Shown: piece after piece, positions 15,829-24,925 of the stretch
How positions within the stretch are numbered: the stretch's first letter is position 1
Layout: every line of letters starts with the position of its first letter
Assembly (NCBI GenBank): GCA_021770845.1
Contig: JAETQF010000001.1
Location: forward strand, 1 to 64,000
From: Oscillospiraceae bacterium
Lineage (GTDB): Bacteria > Bacillota > Clostridia > Oscillospirales > Oscillospiraceae
Length of the DNA: 64,000 bases
Direction of reading: 5' to 3'
Made by a program: the position numbers and the translations under genes
Notes under the pieces: model-generated
The model's input: the letters and a program-made list of their open reading frames with translations, nothing else
Told to the model about the DNA's origin: nothing
Databases searched by the model: none

Positions 15829-17406
15829 TCATTTGGCCTTGATCCGGCGCACCTCCAGATAGTAGTGCTCCACCGCCGGATCCAGGGTGACGGTGTCCAC
15901 CCCGTTTTCCCAGTCGAAGCCGAAGTTCTGGCGGACGATCTCCACGCCGTCCGTGTTGACGGCCTTGGCGGTCTGGGCGGCAATGTCCAGATTGGTGCCC
16001 AGCTTTGTCACCAGGTCGTAGCCGTAGATGCCCATGTTTTTCGATCCGGTACAGGCGTGGTCGAAGCTGGCCTCCTTGAGCATTTGGGCCTCCACCGTGA
16101 CGCTGCCCCCGGCGGGGATGGTGACCTCCGCCTCCAGATAGAACACCCGCTGGATCACGTGGGGATACAGATCCTCCAGTGAGGTGAAGTCATAACGGGC
16201 CTCCGGATCGTCCAGCAGGATGCCGGTGTCCAGCAGGCAGTCCTTCATCATGCCAAAGTACAGCTCGAAATCCGGGTCGTCCGCCATGCTGCCGTAGTGG
16301 TTCCAGTCCGTCGCCCCGTAGCGCCGCTCCGCCACCGTGCGCAGGGCGCTGTCCAGATCCGTCTCGTACTGCCGCAGGCCGGCCCCGATGTCCACACCCC
16401 ACTCCAGATAGTCGGTGCTGTCCGGCCCACCGGTGGACACGCCCACCAGCCGGAAGCTGTCCAGCGGATCCCCAATGACAAGGAGGTAATGGCGTTCGGC
16501 CCGATCCCGTTCGTAGATGGCGGGATCCCTTGAGGAGCCCTCCGCCGGGGGCTGGGGAGCGTCGAAGCCCTGCCGCATCTGGCCGCTGTCCCGGTCGTAC
16601 TTTCCGCTGTTAAAGCCGTAGGACAGCACCGTGGTCTTGCTGTAGTCCAGCTCCATCTCCGCATGGATATTGGGGTTGTAATTGCCGCTAACCTTGTTTT
16701 CAACCCCCGGCTCCACCCAGGCGTTGGTGATCTCGTACACCGTCACCGGGACGCCGGACAGGTCGGGCCAGTCCTCCAGCGCCCCGGCCTGATAGCGCCC
16801 GTCGGACAGCAGCTTCCGGTATTCCTCCCAGCTGTCCGGACTGTTCAGGCTGGGCAGGCCGCCGGACCGCCCCACGGCAAGCTGTGAGTACTGCCCGGTG
16901 AGCAGAGTAGTTTGAAGCTCCGCCCCGTCCGCCGTCAGGGTGGGCAGGTATCTCCTGTCGTACAGGCTCTCGGCAAAGGGGTAGAGCAGGGTGACGGTCT
17001 TGTCCTCCCCGGTGGGGTTGGCGAGGGTGTAGGAATCGGTCACCGGGAGGCCATAGTAGAGCCGGTTGAAGTCCCCGGCCATCCACCCCCCAAAGTCATA
17101 GGTGATTGTCCGCTCCGCCGTCAAACCGTCCCCGCCCTCCACCGTGGTGAGGGGGAACACCGGCCCGGCGTAGGACATGAATGTGGAGCCCTCATTGTGT
17201 CCGCCGCCCCCTCCGCTGCGGCCGCCGATGGGCAGCTTCCCGCTGAACACCCCCGCGCCCAGACCCACCACCAGCGCCGCCGCCGCCGCGACGGAGCCGA
17301 ACTTCAGCCAGCGCACCTTGCTTTTGGCGGGCTTTATCTCGATGGCCTCCACGATCAGCTCGTCCCTGACCCCCGTGATGGCGTCATACAGCATTTCCCT
17401 GGTCAT
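15829..17406 (-). CDS. Single-pass membrane protein, putative anti-sigma partner
   Basis: A 525-residue protein with a short cytoplasmic N-terminus (about 35 residues, MTREMLYDAITGV...), one membrane helix at about 35-55 (GSVAAAAALVVGLGAGV) and a large outside domain with many aromatic residues. The ATG at 17406 overlaps the stop of the sigma factor gene (ATGA), so they are coupled. This topology and position fit an anti-sigma factor or a sigma-regulated envelope protein. No zinc anti-sigma motif is visible. The long track ORF (to 17931) is an upstream frame extension through the sigma gene and is not real. Role as regulator is inference. Confidence 0.75.
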   Translation of the reverse strand: MTREMLYDAITGVRDELIVEAIEIKPAKSKVRWLKFGSVAAAAALVVGLGAGVFSGKLPIGGRSGGGGGHNEGSTFMSYAGPVFPLTTVEGGDGLTAERTITYDFGGWMAGDFNRLYYGLPVTDSYTLANPTGEDKTVTLLYPFAESLYDRRYLPTLTADGAELQTTLLTGQYSQLAVGRSGGLPSLNSPDSWEEYRKLLSDGRYQAGALEDWPDLSGVPVTVYEITNAWVEPGVENKVSGNYNPNIHAEMELDYSKTTVLSYGFNSGKYDRDSGQMRQGFDAPQPPAEGSSRDPAIYERDRAERHYLLVIGDPLDSFRLVGVSTGGPDSTDYLEWGVDIGAGLRQYETDLDSALRTVAERRYGATDWNHYGSMADDPDFELYFGMMKDCLLDTGILLDDPEARYDFTSLEDLYPHVIQRVFYLEAEVTIPAGGSVTVEAQMLKEASFDHACTGSKNMGIYGYDLVTKLGTNLDIAAQTAKAVNTDGVEIVRQNFGFDWENGVDTVTLDPAVEHYYLEVRRIKAK

Positions 17407-17960
17407 ACCGCAAATCCCTCCTGTTCCAAGTCCCGTTTCAGGCTTTTCCGCAGCCGCTGGAGCCGTTTGGCCATCTGGTTGGGGCTGACGCCCCAGGCCC
17501 TGGCCAGCGCCTGCACCTCCTGCCCGTACCAGTACCGCCGGAGGAACACCGCCCGGTCGTCCCGGGGCAGGCCCTCCAGCCAGCCCTCCACCCGGCGGGT
17601 GAGTTCCCGGCCCTCCACGGTGCGCTCCACGTCCTGGGGATCCGGCAGGCATTCCTCCAGCCCGGACAGCAGGCTTTCCAGACCTGTGTACCGCTTTTGC
17701 GCCCGCTCCCGCCGCCAGCGGCTGATGGACAGGTTGCGCACGATCCGCCCCAGGAAGGGCGGCAGGCGGTCGGGCCGCTGGGGCGGCATGGCGTTCCAGG
17801 CGTGGTGGTAGCTGTCGCTGACACACTCCTCCGCATCCTCCCGGACGGACAGGATGTTCTGGGCGATGGCCCGGCAGTAGGGGCCGTACTTTTTGCCGGT
17901 CTCCGCGATGGCGTTTTCGTCCCGGCTCCAATACAGCGCGACAATGGCGGCGTCTTCCAT
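17403..17960 (-). CDS. ECF-type RNA polymerase sigma factor
   Basis: A 185-residue sigma-70 family protein with region 2 (AEECVSDSYHHAWNAMPPQR and FLGRIVRNLSISRWRRERA) and region 4 (LPRDDRAVFLRRYWYGQEVQ and WGVSPNQMAKRLQRLRKSLK), without regions 1 and 3. It directs transcription of a small regulon, probably including its own operon. RBS GAGGTTGAG before the ATG at 17960. It is coupled to a membrane protein downstream and stands head to head with the SWIM gene of the five-gene island, the two promoters lying within about 60 bases. Confidence 0.9.
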   Translation of the reverse strand: MEDAAIVALYWSRDENAIAETGKKYGPYCRAIAQNILSVREDAEECVSDSYHHAWNAMPPQRPDRLPPFLGRIVRNLSISRWRRERAQKRYTGLESLLSGLEECLPDPQDVERTVEGRELTRRVEGWLEGLPRDDRAVFLRRYWYGQEVQALARAWGVSPNQMAKRLQRLRKSLKRDLEQEGFAV

Positions 17961-18032
17961 ATGCTCAACCTCCTCTCACCTATAAAAACGCAGACGGGAA
18001 GGGAATATGCCCCCGTGGCGCAAGTTTTTTTC

Positions 18033-18061
18033 ATTTTATCACAGGCTGGGCCCAGCCACAA
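18033..18061 (-). promoter_or_regulatory. Candidate promoter of sigma factor operon
   Basis: On the minus strand TTGTGG (18056-18061), 17 bases, TAAAAT (18033-18038). It diverges from the SWIM-gene promoter five bases away, so both share one control region. An autoregulated ECF promoter may also exist; I cannot identify one. Confidence 0.5.
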
Positions 18062-18065
18062 CCTC

Positions 18066-18094
18066 TTGCCTCTGCCGGCAGAATGTAGTACAAT
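18066..18094 (+). promoter_or_regulatory. Candidate promoter of the SWIM-MoxR-VWA island
   Basis: TTGCCT (18066-18071), 17 bases, TACAAT (18089-18094), 37 bases before the GTG start of the SWIM gene. The five downstream genes are tightly packed and probably transcribed from here. Confidence 0.55.
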
Positions 18095-18131
18095 ATGGCT
18101 GATTTATTCTCCATAGGAAGGAGTAATCCTC

Positions 18132-19574
18132 GTGGATTTGACCGAACAATTCATCCTTCTTCAGGCCCCCAACCCCGCGGCGGCGGAAAACGGCCGGAAG
18201 CTGTCGAAAAAGGGCAGCTTTTCCGCCCACCACCGGACAGAAGACGGCACCCTCTATTGGGCGGAGTGCGCGGGCAGCGGCAAGAACCCCTACCGGGTGT
18301 CCATCGACTTCACCAACCGGGACGCGCCCACCTGCCGGTGCTCCTGCCCCAGCAGGCAGTTTCCCTGCAAGCACGCTCTGGGGCTGATGTTCGAGATCCT
18401 GGGGGCGAAGCCCTTCGAGACGGCGGACATCCCCCAGGACATCGCCGACAAGCGGGCCAAGCAGGCCGCCCGGGCGGCGAAAAAGGAGGGGGCCGCAGGC
18501 GAGCCCCCCAAGCCCAAAAAGCCCAACGCCGCCGCCCGAAAGAAAAAGCTGGCCCGGCAGCTGGAGGGGCTGGACATGGCGGAGAAGATGGTGGACGAGC
18601 TGCTGACCTCCGGCCTGGGCACCCTGGCGGGCAGCTCCGCCCAGACCTTCGACAAGCTGGCCAAAGAGCTGGGCAGCAGCTACCTCACCGGGCCCCAGAC
18701 GGCCTTTACCCGGGTGGCCCTGGCGGTGCGGGCGGTGCAGAAGGATCCCGCCCAGGCGGACGCGGCCTACAACCAGGCCCTGCGGCTGATGGTGGCGCTG
18801 CGCTCCACCATCAAAAAGGGGCGGGTGTTCCTGGAGGGCAAGCTGGAGGCCGGGGATTTCTCCGCCGAGGACTCCGCCCTCTTTGAGGCCCTGGGCGGCG
18901 TGTGGACGCTGGAGGAGCTGGGGGCCATCGGTTCCGTCAGAGAGAACGCGAAGCTGGTGCAGCTCTCTTTTGACGTGTCCCTCGACCAGGCCAAGAAGGA
19001 GTATGTGGAGCGGGGCTGGTGGCTGGACGTGGACAGCGGCGAGATCTGGCAGACGCTGAACCTGCGCCCCTTGAAGGCGCTGAAATACGTGAAGGGGGAG
19101 GACAGCCGGTTCGGGCTGCTGGAAGTCCCCGCCCTGTACATCTACCCCGGGGAGGGGGATCGGCGGGTGCGCTGGGAGAGCGCGTCCACCCGGCCCCTGA
19201 CGGCCCGGGAGCAGGCGGCCCTGTCCAGGCTGGCCCAGCCCGGTGTGGCGGAGGCGGCCAAGCTGGTGAAGGGGAAGATCAAGAACACCCTGGCCCCCAA
19301 GTTCCTGGCGGCGCTGCTGCCCGTGGGGAGCATTGGGAGGATTGGGGAGGACTACGTACTGGAGGATCCGGCGGGGGCCCGGATCGCCCTGCGGGACAGG
19401 GCGGAGGACGGGGTGGATCACGCCTGTACAGAGCGGCTGGGGATGCTGCCCCGGAAAATCCCGGCGGGCAGCGCCCTGTTCGGGCTGATGTTCTACGATG
19501 GGCGGGACAAGGCCCTGTGCCTCCACCCCTGCAGCGTGGTGACGCCGGACGAGATCCTCCGGCTGCAATATTGA
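18132..19574 (+). CDS. SWIM zinc finger protein
   Basis: A 480-residue cytoplasmic protein. Residues about 68-86 hold the SWIM zinc-binding motif CRCSCPSRQFPCKHALGL (CxC then CxH), usually a DNA- or protein-binding module. A Lys/Ala/Pro-rich linker follows at about 110-140. The rest is helical and shows no catalytic motif. The start is GTG at 18132, with AGGAAGGAG eight bases before it. It is the first gene of a five-gene island (SWIM, HEAT, MoxR, DUF5682-like, VWA). In such clusters the SWIM protein may recognise nucleic acid or act as an adaptor; that role is inference. Confidence 0.85.
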   Translation: MDLTEQFILLQAPNPAAAENGRKLSKKGSFSAHHRTEDGTLYWAECAGSGKNPYRVSIDFTNRDAPTCRCSCPSRQFPCKHALGLMFEILGAKPFETADIPQDIADKRAKQAARAAKKEGAAGEPPKPKKPNAAARKKKLARQLEGLDMAEKMVDELLTSGLGTLAGSSAQTFDKLAKELGSSYLTGPQTAFTRVALAVRAVQKDPAQADAAYNQALRLMVALRSTIKKGRVFLEGKLEAGDFSAEDSALFEALGGVWTLEELGAIGSVRENAKLVQLSFDVSLDQAKKEYVERGWWLDVDSGEIWQTLNLRPLKALKYVKGEDSRFGLLEVPALYIYPGEGDRRVRWESASTRPLTAREQAALSRLAQPGVAEAAKLVKGKIKNTLAPKFLAALLPVGSIGRIGEDYVLEDPAGARIALRDRAEDGVDHACTERLGMLPRKIPAGSALFGLMFYDGRDKALCLHPCSVVTPDEILRLQY

Positions 19575-19586
19575 GGAGGTGCGGGG

Positions 19587-21497
19587 ATGAACTTACAGCC
19601 TCTTTACGATGTGAAGGAGCGGCTGGAATACGCCGCCATTGCGGGGGTGTCCCTGCTGGGGGAGGACTTCCGGCTCCAGCGGGCGGCGGAGGGGCTGAAG
19701 CCCCTGGCCGCGGCCAGCCCGGTGTTCGGCAAGATCGACGGCGGGCTGACGAAGCTGCTGGCCGCGCCGCCGGAGCAGCGGGCGGGCCTGCTGCTGGACG
19801 TGCTGGCCCTGGTGGACGCGGTGGCCTACACCCAGGCCAAGACCGGTGTGGAGGGGGAGCTGAAGCCTCTGCCCGCCGGGGGCGGGACATACCACCAGAT
19901 TTCCTATGGGCAGATCAACCCCCTGCTCACCGCCCTGACCACCACCGGGGGCGGGCGGATGGAGATCATCCAGTCCGCCTGGGAGAACCACCCCGAGTTC
20001 TTTGAGGATTACCGGGTGCTGCCGGCGGTGGCGGCGGGGCTGGGCGACAGCTACGGCGAGATCGCGGAGCTGAACGCCAAAATTTTGAAACAGGTGGGGC
20101 CGTCTGTCGTCCCGGTGCTGAAGCAGGGCTTCGACCCGGCGGGGAAGAAGGAGATGGCCCGCCGGGTGGAGGTCATCGCCGCCGTGGAGGGGGCGGAGGC
20201 CGCCCCCTGGCTGCGGGAGGTGCTGCCCGACGCCAAGAAGGACGTGCGTGCGGCGGTGATCACCGCCCTGGGGATGGCGGCGGAGAACGCCGCCCTGCTG
20301 CTGGATCTGGCCAAGTCCGAGCGGGGGGCCAACCGGGACGCGGCGCTGGAGGCCCTGGCCAAGCAGGATGGGGCGGAGATCGCGGCCTTCTGGGCGCAGG
20401 AGCTGGAAGCCCACAGCCAGTCGGTGAAGTTTTTGCAGCCCTCCAACGCGGACTGGGCCTCCGATCTGGTGGCCCGGAGGCTGTGGGACAGGATGGAGGA
20501 GATACTGGCGCGGAAAGAGTCCCTGACCAATCCGGCGGTGATCGAGCTTCGCCAGTGGTTTTCCGCGGCCTTGGGCAAGTCCTCCCCCTCTATGTTGGAT
20601 TTCTGGCGCTGGACAGACGCCAGGCTGGCGGACATCGACCATCTGCGGGGGGAAAAGGAACAGCGCCTGGGCTTTGGGCGGGAGGTGGCGGCCCTGCTGC
20701 TGGAGAGCCTGTGCGCGGCTGGGCCGGGGCCGCTGTGCGGCCTGTGCCTGGAGCTGTGGGAAAGGCACCCAAAGGAGCCCCGTTACCTGTCCCACGCGGT
20801 GGTGGCGGCGCTGATGACCCGCTCGGCGGCGGAGGTCTATGATACCTTCTCCCCCTATGTGCTCACCATTAAGCCCCTGCTGGGCGGCGAGCAGAAAAAG
20901 GCGTTCCACAACGCTGTTCTCCGGGCGCTGGGGCGGGTGTGCAGAAAAGAAGACGGAACTTACTGTATTGACAACGTCTGGCCCACCGCCCAGCCAATCG
21001 ACTCCCAGTGGTTCAAGCGGCTCACCCGCGCCGTGTGGAAAACCACAGGAGAGACGCGCCAGTATGCCCAATACGCTGCCGGGGAGAGCATTGACCAGTT
21101 CGACATGATCCTGATGCGTCTGGCCAACACCGGCGATGAGGAGACGCGCAGGCAGCTGATTCCCTACCTTCGGGAGCGGATGCTGGAGACCGGCCTGCCC
21201 TACAGCTACAGCCGGTTCCTGCTTCAGCTGGGCGGAGGCCCCCGGGGCGTGCTGGGGGATACCATGGTAAAGCGGGCAGGCGCACATTACATTTATGATA
21301 CCTGGAACCTGATGTCGGAGGCATCCAAAACTCTACCCTCCGGCGAGGTGGCCGACCTGCTGGAGGAAGTCCTGCGCTCCAACGCCATCCGCAAGGAGGA
21401 CGCGGCCCTGGCCCAGCGGGTCATCCCCTGGACGGTGGAGCAGCTCCGGGCGGGCCAGCCCTTCCCGGAGTGGGACGACTGGTGGAAAATGCGGTAG
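19587..21497 (+). CDS. HEAT-repeat-like protein of the MoxR/VWA island
   Basis: A 636-residue protein with no signal peptide. Residues about 180-270 contain HEAT-like helical pairs (KKEMARRVEVIAAVEGAEAA, then DVRAAVITALGMAAENAALL, then NRDAALEALAKQDG), a scaffold for protein contacts. The remainder is helical without motifs I recognise. It lies 12 bases after the SWIM gene with RBS GAGGAGGTG, and 15 bases before the MoxR gene. It occupies the slot of a large helical-repeat protein seen in related SWIM/MoxR/DUF5682/VWA clusters. Likely a scaffold or substrate adaptor for the ATPase; inference. Confidence 0.75.
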   Translation: MNLQPLYDVKERLEYAAIAGVSLLGEDFRLQRAAEGLKPLAAASPVFGKIDGGLTKLLAAPPEQRAGLLLDVLALVDAVAYTQAKTGVEGELKPLPAGGGTYHQISYGQINPLLTALTTTGGGRMEIIQSAWENHPEFFEDYRVLPAVAAGLGDSYGEIAELNAKILKQVGPSVVPVLKQGFDPAGKKEMARRVEVIAAVEGAEAAPWLREVLPDAKKDVRAAVITALGMAAENAALLLDLAKSERGANRDAALEALAKQDGAEIAAFWAQELEAHSQSVKFLQPSNADWASDLVARRLWDRMEEILARKESLTNPAVIELRQWFSAALGKSSPSMLDFWRWTDARLADIDHLRGEKEQRLGFGREVAALLLESLCAAGPGPLCGLCLELWERHPKEPRYLSHAVVAALMTRSAAEVYDTFSPYVLTIKPLLGGEQKKAFHNAVLRALGRVCRKEDGTYCIDNVWPTAQPIDSQWFKRLTRAVWKTTGETRQYAQYAAGESIDQFDMILMRLANTGDEETRRQLIPYLRERMLETGLPYSYSRFLLQLGGGPRGVLGDTMVKRAGAHYIYDTWNLMSEASKTLPSGEVADLLEEVLRSNAIRKEDAALAQRVIPWTVEQLRAGQPFPEWDDWWKMR

Positions 21498-21512
21498 ATG
21501 GAGGAATATGAC

Positions 21513-22604
21513 ATGGCAGACAAAAACGTACAGCGCCTCCCGGCGGAGGAGCTTTATCAGACCGAGCTGGACGCGCTGATTTCGGCGGAGACGGAGCCCA
21601 TCCCCACCGGCTGGCGGATGTCCCCCCGGTCGGTACTGACCTACCTGACGGGGAACACCAAGGTCAAAGGGGTGGACATCACCCCCAAGTACATGGGCAG
21701 CAAGCGGCTGGTGGAGATCGCCATCGCCACGCTGGTGACGGACCGCGCCCTGCTGCTCATCGGCGAGCCGGGGACGGCCAAGTCCTGGCTCAGTGAGCAC
21801 CTGGCCGCCGCCGTCAACGGGGACTCCACCAAGGTGGTTCAGGGCACGGCGGGCACCACCGAGGAACAGATCCGCTACTCCTGGAACTATGCCATGCTCA
21901 TCGCCAAGGGGCCCTGCCCGGAGGCCATGGTGAAAAGCCCGGTGTACCGGGCCATGGAGACTGGCTCCATCGCCCGGGTGGAGGAGATCTCCCGCTGCGC
22001 CAGCGAGGTACAGGACGCGCTGATCTCCATCCTGTCGGAAAAGCGGCTCAGCGTGCCCGAGCTGGGGCTGGAGGTGCCCGCCGCCAAGGGCTTCTCCGTG
22101 ATTGCCACCGCCAACACCCGGGACAAGGGCGTCAACGATATGTCGGCGGCGCTGAAGCGGCGGTTTAATATCGTTGTCCTGCCCACCCCGTCGGATATGG
22201 AGACGGAGATGGACATTGTGCGCACCCGGGTGGCCCAGCTGTCCAGCGGTCTGGATCTCAACGCCCGCCAGCCGGGGGAGGACACGGTGGAGAAGGTGGT
22301 CACCATCTTCCGGGAGCTGCGGGCCGGGGCCACCCTGGACGGCAAGCAGAAGCTGAAAACCACCTCCGGCGTGCTGTCTACCGCCGAGGCCATCTCCCTG
22401 CTGGCCAACTCCATGGCCCTGGCCGGGAGCTTCGGGGACGGGCGGATCTCGGACAGCGATCTGGCCGCCGCCCTCCAGGGGGCCGTGGTGAAGGACGAGG
22501 AGCACGACAAGGTGACTTGGAAGGAGTACCTGGAGAACGTGATGAAGAAGCGGGGGCACGAGTGGTTGCCGCTGTACCGCGCCTGCCGGGAGCTGAACGG
22601 GTGA
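21513..22604 (+). CDS. MoxR-family AAA+ ATPase
   Basis: A 363-residue AAA+ ATPase. Walker A is GEPGTAKS (about residue 85), the Walker B region reads VEEISRCASEVQDALISILS, and sensor-1/Arg-finger segments follow (FSVIATANTRDKGVNDMS, ALKRRFN). MoxR ATPases act as chaperones that remodel or activate partner proteins, often with a VWA-domain protein, as here three genes downstream. I chose the ATG at 21513 (MADKNVQ), eight bases after GGAGG, over the track start at 21498. Its stop overlaps the next start (TGATG). Confidence 0.92.
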   Translation: MADKNVQRLPAEELYQTELDALISAETEPIPTGWRMSPRSVLTYLTGNTKVKGVDITPKYMGSKRLVEIAIATLVTDRALLLIGEPGTAKSWLSEHLAAAVNGDSTKVVQGTAGTTEEQIRYSWNYAMLIAKGPCPEAMVKSPVYRAMETGSIARVEEISRCASEVQDALISILSEKRLSVPELGLEVPAAKGFSVIATANTRDKGVNDMSAALKRRFNIVVLPTPSDMETEMDIVRTRVAQLSSGLDLNARQPGEDTVEKVVTIFRELRAGATLDGKQKLKTTSGVLSTAEAISLLANSMALAGSFGDGRISDSDLAAALQGAVVKDEEHDKVTWKEYLENVMKKRGHEWLPLYRACRELNG

Positions 22605-24913
22605 TGAGCGGGCCGGCGTTATTCGGCGTCCGCCACCTGTCCCCGGCGGCGGCGTACCATCTGCGCCGGGCGCTGGACGAGGCAAAGCCGGAGCTGGTGC
22701 TGGTGGAGGGCCCCAGCGACCTCAACGGCCAGATGGAGTGGCTGTGCCACCCAGACACCCGGTTCCCGGCGGCCATTTTGGCCTATACCAAGGAGCCGCC
22801 GGTGCGGACGGTTTTGTGGCCTTTTGCTGTCTACTCCCCGGAGACCCAGGCGATTTTGTGGGCCCACGAGCACGGGGTGGAGTGCCGGTTTATGGATCTG
22901 CCGTCGTCCGTTTTTCTGGGATTTCGGGAGGCGGAATCCGTAGGGGCCGGTGTCCTCACCGGCCTGTCCGAACCCGAAAATTCCCCCGCCGCAGGGGCCG
23001 ATGAGGACATCGGCCCCTACACCGCCGAATCCATCTACCGCCGGCTGGAAACGCTGACCGGGGAGGATCACGACACCTTCTGGGAGCGCACCTTTGAGCA
23101 GCTGGAGGGGGAGGACTTCCAGGCCGTCAACAACACCTTCGGGCGGCAGCTCCGGGCGGCGTCCCTGGAGAGCGGGCGGGATCTGGCGGAGACCGTGGTG
23201 CGGGAGGCGTATATGAAGCGGGTCATGGCCCAGGCTGTTGCCTCCGGCGTGCCCGCGGAGAAGATCTTCTGCGTGTGCGGCTCCTTCCATGTGGCGGGGC
23301 TGGAGGAAAACCGGCCCATGACCGATGAAGAAGAAAAAGCCCTGCCCAAGGCGGACTGCTGCGCCACGCTGATGCCCTATTCCTACTACCGGCTGTCCTC
23401 CCGCTCCGGCTACGGGGCGGGGAACAAGGCCCCGGCCTACTTCGAGCTGCTGTGGGACGCACTGAACCGGGGCGGTGTGGGGGAGGGGGCCTATCTCTAC
23501 CTGACGCGGCTGGCCGCCGCCCACCGGAAGGCGGGCAACCTGGTGTCCTCCGCCGAAGTCATTGAGGCGGTGCGGCTGGCCGATACCCTGGCCGCCATGC
23601 GGGGGAGCAAGTATCCCACCTTGTCAGATTTGCGGGACGCCTCCGTCACCACCATGGGCCACGGCAGCTTCTCCGAGCTGGCCGTCGCGGCGGCGGACAC
23701 CGAGATCGGCAAGAAGATCGGCTTCCTGCCGGAGGGGGTGGCCCGCACCTCGGTGCAGGAGGACTTCTACCGGCAGCTCAAGGAGCTGCGGCTGGAGAAG
23801 TACCGCACCGCCGAATTACAGCGGCTGGATCTGGATCTGCGGGAGAAGCTGAACGTGAAGTCCCAGCAGGCGGCGCTGGGCGATCTGCGGCGGTCGTTTT
23901 TCCTCCACCGGCTGCGGGTGCTGGGGGTGCAGTTTGCCAACCTGCTCCCCTCCCGGCAGGACGGGGCCAACTGGGGGGAGTACTGGGAGCTGCGCTGGAC
24001 AACCGAGGCGGAGATCGAGATCGTGGAGTCCGCCCTCATGGGGGACACCGTCGAGGGGGCGGCGGCCTTTGCCCTGAAGGAGCGGGCGGACAACAGCAGC
24101 TCCATCGCCCAGGCGGCGGCCATCTTCCAGGACGCCTTTTTGTGCGGGATGCCCGGGGCCGCGGCCCACGCGCTGTCGGTTTTGCAGGGGCTCAGCGTGG
24201 ACTCCGCCGCCATCTCGGAGGTGGCGGAGACGGCCTCCCGGCTGTCGCTGGTGGTGCGGTACGGCGATTTGCGGCGGTTTGACCCGGCCCCGGTGGTGCC
24301 GCTGATCAAGCAGCTCTATCTGCGCTCGTGCCTGACGCTGGAAAGCGCCTGCGTGTGCGATAGCAAAGCCGCGTCTGCTGTTACCCAGGCGATGGACAGG
24401 ATAAACACTTTACAGCTAAACCACGAATTTCTGGAGGAGGATCGGTGGCTCAAGCTGCTGACCAGCATCTCGGATCGGGACGATCTCAACACCCACTGCT
24501 CCGGCTTCGCCATGGCCATTCTGCTGGAGCGGGGCAAAGCGGACGAGGAGCTGCTGTCCCGGGAGGTGGCCCGGCGGCTGTCCCCCGGGGTGCCCGCCGA
24601 CCTGGGGGCGGGGTGGTTCGAGGGGCTGGCGGGCAAGAACCGCTATGCCCTCATCGCCCGGCTGTCCCTGTGGCGGCAGCTGGATCAGTACCTCAGCGGG
24701 CTGGACGACGAGACCTTCCGGCGGGCACTGGTGTTCCTGCGGCGGGCCTTCGCCGACTTTTCCCCCTCGGAAAAGAACGACATCGCGGAGAACCTGGGGG
24801 AGATCTGGGGGGTCAACGCCCGGCAGGCGGCGGAGATCCTGATGAACGACGTGACCGAGGCGGAGCAGGCGGTGCTGGACAGCCTGGACGAATTCGACTT
24901 TGACGATATTTAG
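22604..24913 (+). CDS. DUF5682-like protein with TIKI/TraB-type motifs
   Basis: A 769-residue protein. The N-terminal 230 residues carry LFGVRHLSPAAAYHLRRAL, then LVLVEGPSD, and finally CVCGSFHVAGLEEN. This order, a GxxH near the start, a Glu in a beta strand and a late GxxH, matches the TIKI/TraB/ChaN/EreA superfamily of metal-dependent hydrolases. The C-terminal 500 residues are mostly helical. I believe it belongs to DUF5682, the usual partner of MoxR/VWA in this cluster. The start ATG overlaps the MoxR stop. If the fold match holds, this would be the enzyme or effector of the island; that is inference from motifs only. Confidence 0.75.
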   Translation: MSGPALFGVRHLSPAAAYHLRRALDEAKPELVLVEGPSDLNGQMEWLCHPDTRFPAAILAYTKEPPVRTVLWPFAVYSPETQAILWAHEHGVECRFMDLPSSVFLGFREAESVGAGVLTGLSEPENSPAAGADEDIGPYTAESIYRRLETLTGEDHDTFWERTFEQLEGEDFQAVNNTFGRQLRAASLESGRDLAETVVREAYMKRVMAQAVASGVPAEKIFCVCGSFHVAGLEENRPMTDEEEKALPKADCCATLMPYSYYRLSSRSGYGAGNKAPAYFELLWDALNRGGVGEGAYLYLTRLAAAHRKAGNLVSSAEVIEAVRLADTLAAMRGSKYPTLSDLRDASVTTMGHGSFSELAVAAADTEIGKKIGFLPEGVARTSVQEDFYRQLKELRLEKYRTAELQRLDLDLREKLNVKSQQAALGDLRRSFFLHRLRVLGVQFANLLPSRQDGANWGEYWELRWTTEAEIEIVESALMGDTVEGAAAFALKERADNSSSIAQAAAIFQDAFLCGMPGAAAHALSVLQGLSVDSAAISEVAETASRLSLVVRYGDLRRFDPAPVVPLIKQLYLRSCLTLESACVCDSKAASAVTQAMDRINTLQLNHEFLEEDRWLKLLTSISDRDDLNTHCSGFAMAILLERGKADEELLSREVARRLSPGVPADLGAGWFEGLAGKNRYALIARLSLWRQLDQYLSGLDDETFRRALVFLRRAFADFSPSEKNDIAENLGEIWGVNARQAAEILMNDVTEAEQAVLDSLDEFDFDDI

Positions 24914-24925
24914 GAGGTGCGGGCC

